Positions 25,453 to 33,403 of a stretch of DNA of 64,000 nt are shown here, one piece after another. The stretch comes from Sebaldella termitidis ATCC 33386 (GTDB lineage: Bacteria; Fusobacteriota; Fusobacteriia; Fusobacteriales; Leptotrichiaceae). The number at the start of each line of letters is the position of its first letter. Position 1 is the first letter of the stretch. Under the pieces are notes generated by a model that was not told the origin of the DNA, did not search any database, and saw only the letters and a list, made by a program, of their open reading frames with translations. The DNA is taken from the NCBI RefSeq assembly GCF_000024405.1, contig NC_013517.1, positions 2,821,989 to 2,885,988 of the forward strand. Direction: 5' to 3'. Made by a program: the position numbers and the translations under genes.

Positions 25453-27744
25453 CTAAACTATTCCGTTATTTTTTAATATTTCCATTAATTTCTGAGGCTT
25501 TATAGGGAGTTCGTCAACCTCTATACCTATTGCGTCCAAAACAGCATTTCTGATCGCTGCAGCAGGACTGCATATAGGCGGTTCTCCAAGGGCTTTATTT
25601 CCATAAGGCCCCATAGGATCGTCTTCTTCCACAAATAACGTTTCCATATCCGGAAGATCCATAGAAGTAGGCATCTTATAATCAAGCAGGTTATTATTCA
25701 GCGGTGCACCTGTTTTTTCATCATATCTCAGTTCTTCAGCCAGAGCATAAGCAACAGCCATTCCCATACCGCCTTCTACCTGACCGCTTGCCAGCAGAGG
25801 ATTTAGTATATGGCCGGAATCATGAACATTTAATATATTCAGAATTTTTACTTTCCCAGTTTTTATATCTACCTCTACATCTGCAAAAGTAGCTCCCATT
25901 GCATTAGAGTTGCTGTGAAAATTATTTGAAACCTCTGCTGTTATACATTCTCCGTTAGCCAGGTCATAATACGATTTCAAAGCAAGATCACCGACACTTT
26001 GGATTACTTCTCCGCTGTGCTTATATACTATATTTCCGTTTACTATATCTGTATGCAGCTGATCTATATCGTCAAATTTCTTAACAGCATCAAGTATTTT
26101 TTCTTTAAGCTCTATAGCAGCTTTTCTTACTGCCATTCCTGATACATAGCTCTGTCTTGAAGCATAGGCTCCTGTATCAAAAGGTGAGTAATCTGTATCT
26201 GTATTCATGTCTGTATAAATATGATCATATGGTATTCCTGTAGTTTCAGCTACCATTTGCTTAAATACCGTATCAGATCCCTGTCCTATTTCTGTAGCTC
26301 CTACCATTAATTTTACCGTTCCGTCCTGATTCAGCGTAAGGCGGCATCCGCCTATCTCAAGGCTTTTTGGATATACTCCTGTGGCATAGGCAAATACTGC
26401 CATACCCACTCCTCTTCTAAAATCACCTGTTTTTTGACTGTCAGCCTGTTTTTTTCTTTCGTCCCAGCTAAAATTTTTCATTCCTTCTTCTACACATTCT
26501 TTTAATTTATTAGAAAAGAACATAACATGACTCACAGGATTTTCCGTATTCGGTCCTACCAAGTTTTTGAGTCTTAATTCCACAGGATCAATTCCCAGCT
26601 CCTTAGCTGCTTTTTCTATTATAGATTCCATTGCAAATATAACCTGAGGAACCCCGTATCCACGCATTGCTCCTGCAGAAGCTGTATTCGTATACACAGT
26701 TTTTGAGTTATACTCCATATTTGGCATTTTATATAATGACTGTAATATTCCTGCTCCTTTTCCGGCTATTGAATGACCGTGTGATGCATATGCACCGTTA
26801 TTTGATACCGCATCCATTTCCAGAGCAGTTATCGTACCGTCTTTTTTTACTCCCAGCTTTACTTTATACGATATAGCATGCCTTACTCTTGTCCATGCAA
26901 TGCTTTCTTCTCTCTGAAGCTCTACCATAACAGGTTCTCCGCCGACTGCCATACTCATAGCCACTGCAAGCGGTTCTATAGTAACATCCTGTTTATTACC
27001 GAAGCCTCCTCCTATAAATGGTTTTACTACCCTGAATTTTCCCCAAGGCATTCCAAATGCTTCACCTAAAATACGACGGCAAATATGAGGTATTTGTGTA
27101 GACGATACACAAACCCATCTTTGATCCGAACCTTTGTAAGCATAAGCAATCTGGTTTTCCATATGACAGTGCTGTACTATTTGTGTTTTGTATTCGCCCT
27201 CTATTATATGATCAGCTTCTTCAAGTCCTTTTTTTAAGTCTCCCACCACTGCCTTTGTAGAAGCTATTAAATTTTTTGAACCATCATGAATTTCCACTGC
27301 ACCTTCAGCAAGCGCTTCCTCCGGCGAAAGATAAAATGGAAATTCTTCATACTCTACTTTTATTTTTTCCAGTGCTTTTTCTGCTGCCAGTTCATTTTCT
27401 GCTATCACTGCCGCTATCTCATCACCATACAGTCTGACTCTTTTCGTAAGAATATTTCTGTCTGCAATATCTGCCAGCTTGGGATCCAGAGTATACGGGT
27501 GACCTGCTGTGGGAAATTTCAAATCCGGCAGATCATCAGGAGTCAGAACCTTTATTACTCCCTCTACTTTCAGTGCTTCACTAACATCTAATTTTTTTAC
27601 TAATCCATGGGCTATAGTTGCTCTCAAAATTTTTCCGTATAATACATTTTTCTTAGGCAAATCTGCTGTATAGTCTGCTTTTCCCTGTACTTTTGCTATT
27701 GCATCCCATCTTTCCACACTTTGCCCTATAATTTTATAGCTCAT
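25453..27744 (-). CDS. xdhA: Xanthine dehydrogenase-type molybdenum-binding subunit
   Basis: Large catalytic subunit of a molybdenum hydroxylase that oxidises purines or related N-heterocycles with water as oxygen donor. An N-terminal Ald_Xan_dh domain starts RWDAIAKVQGKADYTADLP; cofactor-binding segments include GGGFGNKQD, AGAMRGYGVPQ and GATEIGQGSDT. The catalytic glutamate lies in ALGEPPICSPAAA near the C-terminus. The length (763 residues) fits the three-subunit type. A strong GAGGAGG precedes the ATG. First gene of the operon, with a candidate activator site upstream. Purine use is inferred; nicotinate- or selenium-type relatives cannot be excluded. Confidence 0.88.
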   Translation of the reverse strand: MSYKIIGQSVERWDAIAKVQGKADYTADLPKKNVLYGKILRATIAHGLVKKLDVSEALKVEGVIKVLTPDDLPDLKFPTAGHPYTLDPKLADIADRNILTKRVRLYGDEIAAVIAENELAAEKALEKIKVEYEEFPFYLSPEEALAEGAVEIHDGSKNLIASTKAVVGDLKKGLEEADHIIEGEYKTQIVQHCHMENQIAYAYKGSDQRWVCVSSTQIPHICRRILGEAFGMPWGKFRVVKPFIGGGFGNKQDVTIEPLAVAMSMAVGGEPVMVELQREESIAWTRVRHAISYKVKLGVKKDGTITALEMDAVSNNGAYASHGHSIAGKGAGILQSLYKMPNMEYNSKTVYTNTASAGAMRGYGVPQVIFAMESIIEKAAKELGIDPVELRLKNLVGPNTENPVSHVMFFSNKLKECVEEGMKNFSWDERKKQADSQKTGDFRRGVGMAVFAYATGVYPKSLEIGGCRLTLNQDGTVKLMVGATEIGQGSDTVFKQMVAETTGIPYDHIYTDMNTDTDYSPFDTGAYASRQSYVSGMAVRKAAIELKEKILDAVKKFDDIDQLHTDIVNGNIVYKHSGEVIQSVGDLALKSYYDLANGECITAEVSNNFHSNSNAMGATFADVEVDIKTGKVKILNILNVHDSGHILNPLLASGQVEGGMGMAVAYALAEELRYDEKTGAPLNNNLLDYKMPTSMDLPDMETLFVEEDDPMGPYGNKALGEPPICSPAAAIRNAVLDAIGIEVDELPIKPQKLMEILKNNGIV

Positions 27745-27823
27745 AAATTCCTCCTCTCAAATAATTTCAATATATACAGTATTTTAATAAAAAACTTATT
27801 TTACAGCATTACTCATCCTTAAT

Positions 27824-27863
27824 TTTATACTTATTTTTTTCATAATGCTAGGACATTTGTCCT
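27824..27863 (-). promoter_or_regulatory. Candidate Crp/Fnr-type site and promoter of the xdh operon
   Basis: A perfect dyad AGGACA-TT-TGTCCT lies at 27850-27863, with partial extension on both sides. On the minus strand a -10 box TATAAA lies at 27824-27829, so transcription would start near 27817 and the dyad centre would be at about -40. This is the class II activator position used by the Crp/Fnr family. A second possible -10 (TATAAT) lies upstream of the dyad, in which case it would act as a repressor site. No regulator gene lies nearby. Confidence 0.45.
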
Positions 27864-28085
27864 TAGAATTTTTCCATACTACATTATACCTCATAAATAA
27901 GTTTTTTTTTACTGAGTAATTTTTTTATCATTAGTCTTTTTTCTGTATTATAAGTATCTTTTTAATTTACCATTGTAATTTCTTTAGTTATTTGCTACTA
28001 TTAAGTGTAAATATTTTTTATATATTTCCGTTTATTTTATATAAAAATTAATTTATAAAATAAAAAATTATAAGGAATGATATCA
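27864..28085. other. Divergent intergenic region, otherwise featureless
   Basis: This AT-rich stretch separates the xdh operon from the HAD gene. Beyond the dyad described separately and the ribosome binding site AAGGA at about 28071-28075, I see no repeat, hairpin or further gene. Confidence 0.45.
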
Positions 28086-28766
28086 ATGAAAATAAAAGGA
28101 ATTATTTTTGATTTTAATGGTACTCTTTTATTTGATTCTGACAAACATGAAAAAGCTTGGCACATTTTTATAAAAGAATTTTGTAATAAAGAGATATCCG
28201 ATGAAGAATTTGAAAAAAATATCCATGGTATTGTCAATAAAAAGGCTCTTGAGTATCTGTATAAAAGAACACTTTCCAATGAAGAGGTTTTATCTCTTGA
28301 ACAGGAAAAAGAAAAAATATACAGAAGACTAGTTTTGGAAGATACGGCTAATTTCAGGCTTGTTCCCGGTGCCGAGGAGCTGCTGGATTATATCTGTAAA
28401 GAAAATATACCGCACACTATTGCCACAGCTTCGGAAATTGTAAATCTGGAATTTTATATAAAATCATTTTCCCTTGAAAAATGGTTTGATACAGAAAAAA
28501 TTATTTATAACGATAATACGTTGCCGGGTAAACCGGATCCTGCCATTTATATCAAGGCTGCCGAAACTATAGGAGTTAATCCTGAAGACTGTCTTGTTTT
28601 CGAGGACTCTAAAGCCGGTCTTACCTCAGCACATAATGCCGGAGCAGGTAAGATAATTGCAGTTGCTTCTACTCCCGAAGAACGGGAAAAAGCTGAAAAG
28701 ATCCACTGGATATCAGATATTATAAGTAATTTTTATGATTTTGATATGAATATCTTAAAAAAATAA
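28086..28766 (+). CDS. HAD-superfamily hydrolase (beta-phosphoglucomutase-like)
   Basis: The phosphatase motif I is FDFNGTLLFDS, with Asn replacing the usual middle Asp (DxDGT becomes DFNGT). Motif II is IATASE, and the C-terminal motifs appear as PGKPDPAIY and VFEDSKAG. A helical cap lies between about residues 15 and 85. The sequence resembles the sugar-phosphate mutase/phosphatase branch (pgmB, gph). In this branch the residue two after the nucleophile acts as general acid, so an Asn there is notable and may lower or change activity. I chose the ATG at 28086, about 10 bases after AAGGA; an ATG at 28077 abuts that site. Substrate unknown. Confidence 0.82.
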   Translation: MKIKGIIFDFNGTLLFDSDKHEKAWHIFIKEFCNKEISDEEFEKNIHGIVNKKALEYLYKRTLSNEEVLSLEQEKEKIYRRLVLEDTANFRLVPGAEELLDYICKENIPHTIATASEIVNLEFYIKSFSLEKWFDTEKIIYNDNTLPGKPDPAIYIKAAETIGVNPEDCLVFEDSKAGLTSAHNAGAGKIIAVASTPEEREKAEKIHWISDIISNFYDFDMNILKK

Positions 28767-28925
28767 TTTTATATACCTTGATATATCTAACAGAATAAAA
28801 TTATTATACAGAAATTTTTTATTCTGTATTGTCCTGTTTCTGGATATGTTTATTTTCTTTACAGCAAAATACAAATATTTTATGTTATAATTTTATTATA
28901 TTAAATTAAAAGGACTGATGAACTT

Positions 28926-29678
28926 ATGAAATATAGTTATTTATTTCAAGACCCGTATATAAGTAAAACTATCCTGAAAAAAATAAATATTCTTTTTAAT
29001 TCTGTCCGTACACGTCCCGGAATGTATTTCGGAACTAATATTTCACTGGATATTCTGAATATGTATATTCAGGGAATAATCATGAATTTAGAGTCTGACA
29101 GGAATATTCCAGAGAATTCAGTGATTCCCGGTTTTTACTTTAGAAACCTGCATGATTTTTCTCATAAATGGTGTCTTGAAACGTACTCTGTCTATGTTAC
29201 CGGTACAATAGGATACTCCGGTGTTTTATCCAGAATATTCGGAAATAATATTATCGGGCTGGATTATTTTTTTGATATGTGGAATGATTATATAGACGAA
29301 AAATACTATGAAAAAGACAATACTAAAAATACTCTTCCGTATTACCAAATGAAAGATACCGAAGTTTCAGAAACCGATATACTAAAGTTTTTCCATTCAT
29401 TTAACAGAGATCTTTCCGAAATAAAAATTTATCTTTTTAAAGAAAGCTGTTTTCAGCATCTAAAAATATATAAAGACAAAAAAGAAGCAATTATACCTAA
29501 AGAAGCTCTTTTCATACTGCATGAATTTTTTTATGAAAGCTTTGAGCATGGTATATATTCATTGGAAATAACTGAAAATTCCCTGCTTACCAAAGAAACT
29601 AACTGCAGAAACTTTATTTCCGACAGTTCCCTTTCCCTGAAAGATTCCGCTCTTTTATGGGAAAAACATAATCTTTAG
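28926..29678 (+). CDS. Protein of unknown function with an RPGMYFG motif
   Basis: This 250-residue cytosolic-looking protein has no signal peptide or membrane segment. The one recognisable element is VRTRPGMYFGTNISLDILNM near residues 27-46. Similar R-P-G-x-Y-x-G segments occur in diverse small proteins, including some thought to be immunity proteins. The rest is rich in aromatic residues (HDFSHKW, YYEKDN). AAAGG precedes the ATG. It is followed by a terminator and appears to be transcribed alone, 159 bases after the HAD gene. An immunity-like role is speculation; no toxin gene is adjacent. Confidence 0.65.
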   Translation: MKYSYLFQDPYISKTILKKINILFNSVRTRPGMYFGTNISLDILNMYIQGIIMNLESDRNIPENSVIPGFYFRNLHDFSHKWCLETYSVYVTGTIGYSGVLSRIFGNNIIGLDYFFDMWNDYIDEKYYEKDNTKNTLPYYQMKDTEVSETDILKFFHSFNRDLSEIKIYLFKESCFQHLKIYKDKKEAIIPKEALFILHEFFYESFEHGIYSLEITENSLLTKETNCRNFISDSSLSLKDSALLWEKHNL

Positions 29679-29695
29679 AAAACCTGAATAATTAT

Positions 29696-29727
29696 ATAAA
29701 AAGCCGTCAGAATTTGACGGCTTTATT
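29696..29727. terminator. Bidirectional terminator between converging genes
   Basis: AAAGCCGTCA and TGACGGCTTT form a strong stem with A- and T-runs on both sides. It serves the plus-strand unknown gene and the minus-strand OPT/DUF917 operon. Confidence 0.88.
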
Positions 29728-29731
29728 CTTA

Positions 29732-30673
29732 CTATACTATTATTTCTCCGTTTTTCATTACCAAAACTTCATCCAGATACAGATCCGGCTTTAGAATAAC
29801 ACCGTCCATATGACAGTCTGCCTTCACTGTTCCCCCGAAAGACGTATTTGTTCCAAAAGCAATATGCACTGTTCCGTATACTTTCTCATCTTCCAGTATT
29901 ATCCCGCATAATACAGCACTCTTATTTGTTCCTATTCCAAGCTCACCCAGAGATGAATTATTTTCATTTTCCAGAAGTATTGATATCTTTTCCGAATTTT
30001 CTCCTTTTACTTCCTTCAAATGCCCGTTTTCTATTCTCATATATAAAGGGCTGCTGAGCTTTCCTATTCCTACCATACTTCCATCTATGAGCATTTCTCC
30101 GTCTGCAGTACCTTCTACAGGTGCAATGTAAGCCTCTCCTGAAGGAAGATTGCCTGCTGTCCCTTTTTTATCATATACTCCTGTACTAGGTACACCTTTC
30201 CTGTCCTTCAGACTCATTGTCAGAGAATACTCTCCTTTTACTATCTTTGCACTTCTTGCATTAGTCAGCATATCGGTCATTCTGAGAGTAAGCTTTTCTA
30301 CCTCGTCATAATCAGCTGTTATCGCACCCTTAGAAAACATTTCCTCTGTTATTCCAGGCATTGTAGCTACTCTTGCTCCGTTTTTTACAGCATTTATTCT
30401 TGCATTAGTATGTGTCATGGAAACTGTAGTAGGACAGATTACCACATCTGCATCAAGCATAGCCTTCGCTATTAACTCATCAGGTTCTTCCCCGCTTACC
30501 TTCCCTGGTCTGCTCATCATAAGAAAAGGATTTGCCCCTGCATTTTTTACTGCCTCAAATAAAGCCTGTCCCATTTTCAGCTTATTTTCATCAGTTACTA
30601 TTAATACTTTTTCATCTTTTTTTATCTTCAGACAATTTTCTACCACGGTTTTACTTCCCTGTGATAAATCCAT
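29732..30673 (-). CDS. M29-like aminopeptidase family protein
   Basis: The 313-residue protein looks like the thermophilic aminopeptidase (peptidase M29-like) family often named leucyl aminopeptidase in this gene neighbourhood. Candidate metal ligands occur at GTADGEMLIDGSM and toward the end at VHIAFGTNTSFGG and KADCHMDGVI. The latter two resemble the glycine- and histidine-rich C-terminal motifs of the family. The N-terminal half is an alpha/beta domain (KVLIVTDENKLKMGQALFEA). It starts 3 bases after aroM with a good GGAGG. It is last in the operon with OPT transporter, DUF917, DUF1177 and AroM, which suggests cleavage of an imported peptide or amide. Metal dependence is inferred. Confidence 0.72.
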   Translation of the reverse strand: MDLSQGSKTVVENCLKIKKDEKVLIVTDENKLKMGQALFEAVKNAGANPFLMMSRPGKVSGEEPDELIAKAMLDADVVICPTTVSMTHTNARINAVKNGARVATMPGITEEMFSKGAITADYDEVEKLTLRMTDMLTNARSAKIVKGEYSLTMSLKDRKGVPSTGVYDKKGTAGNLPSGEAYIAPVEGTADGEMLIDGSMVGIGKLSSPLYMRIENGHLKEVKGENSEKISILLENENNSSLGELGIGTNKSAVLCGIILEDEKVYGTVHIAFGTNTSFGGTVKADCHMDGVILKPDLYLDEVLVMKNGEIIV

Positions 30674-30676
30674 TTT

Positions 30677-31360
30677 CTACCTCCATTCTCCGGTTAATTC
30701 CGAAGCAACTCTGGCTACCATTGTTCTTGATAAAACTACAGGCTTCCCTGTAATCTCTTCTGCTGCCAGCTTCATCTTTTTATTGTAGCCTATACAATCA
30801 AGCACAATTACATCTACATTTTCTGTTTTTAATTTTTGGGCTGCCATTTTTACCTCTTCTATTCCTTTATATGGAGAACCTGCGGCAGCACTTACTTCTA
30901 ATCCGGTTTCTTCCCATTTTTTCCCCATCTGATCTATCTGATCCTCTTCAGGTACTATTACACCTATTTTTCCGTTTACACTAAAATTAGGTACTAATGA
31001 ATACAAAATTTTCTGCGGATAGATAAGCGGAACTTTTGAAGTCAGAAGATTTCCGAAATATCCTGTGCAAATTACTATTATCAATTCTGCTCCCTGTTCT
31101 TCCAGACTGTTTATGCAGTTTTGCAGTCTTGGAATAATATAGGATTTTCCGAATTTTACATGTGAACCGTCATTCAATCTTGAAACAAGAACATAGTCAT
31201 TTTCATCAGGCTGAAATTTTTCTATATCTTTTTTTGTCAGTCCGTCAAGAGCACCTGCTTCAAGAATTATTACATTTTCCCCAAGAATTTCCTGCATTTC
31301 CGGAATCACGTCTATTCTTGGTGACTGTCCTATTGTTATGGCACCTATTTTCTTTTTCAT
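30677..31360 (-). CDS. AroM family protein
   Basis: The 227-residue protein matches the AroM family: it begins KKIGAITIGQSPRIDVIPEM and has conserved segments LNDGSHVKFG, IVICTGYFGNL, GVIVPEEDQ and VIVLDCIGYN. The fold is related to the Asp/Glu/hydantoin racemase superfamily, with candidate catalytic cysteines in the CTG and DCIGY segments. The E. coli member lies near aroL but has no known reaction. The start is set at the ATG 31360, 6 bases after AGG in the DUF1177 stop region; a TTG 6 codons earlier lacks a site. In this operon a racemase or lyase role on the imported compound is plausible but unproven. Confidence 0.83.
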   Translation of the reverse strand: MKKKIGAITIGQSPRIDVIPEMQEILGENVIILEAGALDGLTKKDIEKFQPDENDYVLVSRLNDGSHVKFGKSYIIPRLQNCINSLEEQGAELIIVICTGYFGNLLTSKVPLIYPQKILYSLVPNFSVNGKIGVIVPEEDQIDQMGKKWEETGLEVSAAAGSPYKGIEEVKMAAQKLKTENVDVIVLDCIGYNKKMKLAAEEITGKPVVLSRTMVARVASELTGEWR

Positions 31361-31367
31361 ATCGGAC

Positions 31368-32300
31368 CTACTTTCCAAAAGTCTGAAAATGCTTCATTTC
31401 TCCGTACTTGCTTATTATTTTACCGAATTCTTCCTTATCGTAAAAGTCACACTGATTCTTACCAAATGCCTTTGCTACTTCCAGGCTGAATCTTCCTGCC
31501 GCTTCCATATCTATAAAATGGCTTGCTCCCGTTGCACATCCCGGAACAGGCACTTCTGTTGTTATTGCTATTCCCACCACGGGTGCAGAAGTCGCAGTAG
31601 CAGGCTGCAGTATGCTGTTCAGGTGATAAAGATCATTTCCGTAAGGCGTTATATCCTGAATTGAAAGCGGAAATACTGCCGGAAGCTTTCCAGTTGTTAT
31701 TTCCATAAAAGTAAGAAGATCACTGCTTACTTTAAGAATATACCCTTCTTTTACTGTAGGCGATATTGCAAATCCTCTCGTATTGATAACCTTATTCCCT
31801 TTTGTAGTATCTATTGATAAAATAGCATCCATTTCATCACTTATTTCTTCTTTATTAACAGTAGCCATGTCTACAGGCGAACCCATAAACGGTACCGGCT
31901 CATGCGGCTGTGTCGGCGCGTCCGGACATATATGTGTTCCTACTATAACATCTCCCTCAAGATAATCTCCTTTATTCTGCATATCCAAAATTTTAGCTGC
32001 TACCGAAAGGGCTACCATTGCTCCGTCAGCATCTGATACCATTCCAGTCATTACAGGTCTTGCACCAATACCGCCCAATCTTCCCAGTATTCCAATAGTA
32101 GGAGCATCTCCCCCCTTACTTTTACCATTCTTTCCCTCTATTTTTATTTTTACAAAATCAGTAGAGCCCTTTTCTCCTGTTATTTTTTTTACCGTTATAT
32201 TTTTTCCGCCGTAAGATTCCAAAAGCTCCTTTACAAGACTCCCGCTTGCATCTGCACGGTCAATAACTTCATATACATCCATCAATTGTTTTAAAAGCAC
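31368..32300 (-). CDS. DUF1177 family protein
   Basis: The 310-residue protein is recognised as DUF1177 from its overall sequence and neighbourhood. Conserved stretches are GILGRLGGIGARPVMTGMVSDADG, seen in two parts, then GTHICPDAPTQPHEPVPFMG and the C-terminal TEVPVPGCATGASHF. The cluster of His, Asp and Cys residues suggests a metal site, by inference only. The start is a GTG at 32300, 8 bases after GGAGG. It stands between DUF917 (12-base gap) and aroM. No biochemical activity is established for the family to my knowledge. Confidence 0.8.
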   Translation of the reverse strand: MLLKQLMDVYEVIDRADASGSLVKELLESYGGKNITVKKITGEKGSTDFVKIKIEGKNGKSKGGDAPTIGILGRLGGIGARPVMTGMVSDADGAMVALSVAAKILDMQNKGDYLEGDVIVGTHICPDAPTQPHEPVPFMGSPVDMATVNKEEISDEMDAILSIDTTKGNKVINTRGFAISPTVKEGYILKVSSDLLTFMEITTGKLPAVFPLSIQDITPYGNDLYHLNSILQPATATSAPVVGIAITTEVPVPGCATGASHFIDMEAAGRFSLEVAKAFGKNQCDFYDKEEFGKIISKYGEMKHFQTFGK

Positions 32301-32312
32301 TTCATTTCCCTC

Positions 32313-33377
32313 CTAAAATACATATTTTATTATTTCTTTGTCCAATATTTTTTCTACATCTTCAAAAAGCTTTTTATCCTTCATGCCGCTTCCCAGTTTC
32401 AGATTTGATTTATCTGCTTTTATTATTATTATTTCCTGACCATTTTTTATTTCAGCACTTGTTACGGGAAAGCCCGTATTTTTATCAAAAGTCATTATCA
32501 AATCAGGAAAAGTTGCTATTCTTTTTCCGTCTGCCTCGGCAGTCATATATTCATTCCAAAAAGTAAGCTCATATTCATTTACCCAAAGGCTTCCTACATC
32601 AAATCCTCCGGAAGTATTCAGATTAAATCTTCTTATAGTTCCTTCTGTAAGTATAATTCCGTTTAATACCTCTGCTACATTTTTCACTGCCTTCTCGCCG
32701 GATTCTTCCAGACCTTCATAAAAAGCTTTCCCTAATTCTATTGCGTGATGAATACCACCTATTGCCGCATTCTTTTTTAGATATTTTACACTTACGGGAT
32801 TTCTTGCTACTGCTACCAGACCGCCCGCAGCTATTGCCGCCTGTCTTACCAGCTTTGCAGTATTATCTATGCTTCCCTTTGTCATTATCTCTGTATACAT
32901 TCCGTTTTCTTTGTTCCCGCCTGCTGCTGCCTGATAAGTCACATAATTTTCCAGACTGTGCAGTCCTATACTGCCCATTACTCCTGTAGGATGTGCTCTT
33001 CCGTTACACGGGGCATCTATAAGCGGTATTCCCAATTTTGCTGATTGGAGCCACCCGTTGATTGTTGCTATTCCCCCGTTTTCATTTGTAATTATTCCAG
33101 CTATATCTTTACCGGAAATTTTCTTCAAAAGCTCTATAGTCCGTACATAGTCATCACCTGTTATATATTTATCCTTTGCTGCGGGAGCTCCCACTGCAGA
33201 TACTGTTACCACTATATCCTCGTCTTTTAGTACTTCAATAGGCATTAATTCCGGACTTCCGTATTTAAGGGCTTCTCTGCCGAGAAGAATACCTTCTTCT
33301 CTTGAGCCTCCGCCGCCTCCCCCGAGTATAGTTCCTCCTATCAAAGCATGTTTTAATACTTCTTCATTCAAAATCAT
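32313..33377 (-). CDS. DUF917 family protein (S-methyl thiohydantoin desulfurase-like)
   Basis: The 354-residue protein matches DUF917: it begins LNEEVLKHALIGGTILGGGG and has the glycine-rich GGGGGGSREEG, ITNENGG, and DAPCNGRAHPTGVMGS motifs. The family is now linked to S-methyl thiohydantoin desulfurase and to hydantoin-utilisation proteins. It follows the OPT transporter by 26 bases. Together with AroM (racemase-like fold) this suggests handling of a hydantoin-like or cyclised amino-acid derivative. That is inference; the substrate is not visible in sequence. Confidence 0.83.
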   Translation of the reverse strand: MILNEEVLKHALIGGTILGGGGGGSREEGILLGREALKYGSPELMPIEVLKDEDIVVTVSAVGAPAAKDKYITGDDYVRTIELLKKISGKDIAGIITNENGGIATINGWLQSAKLGIPLIDAPCNGRAHPTGVMGSIGLHSLENYVTYQAAAGGNKENGMYTEIMTKGSIDNTAKLVRQAAIAAGGLVAVARNPVSVKYLKKNAAIGGIHHAIELGKAFYEGLEESGEKAVKNVAEVLNGIILTEGTIRRFNLNTSGGFDVGSLWVNEYELTFWNEYMTAEADGKRIATFPDLIMTFDKNTGFPVTSAEIKNGQEIIIIKADKSNLKLGSGMKDKKLFEDVEKILDKEIIKYVF

Positions 33378-33403
33378 AACTAATTCCTGCTTTCCGAGTT
33401 CTT

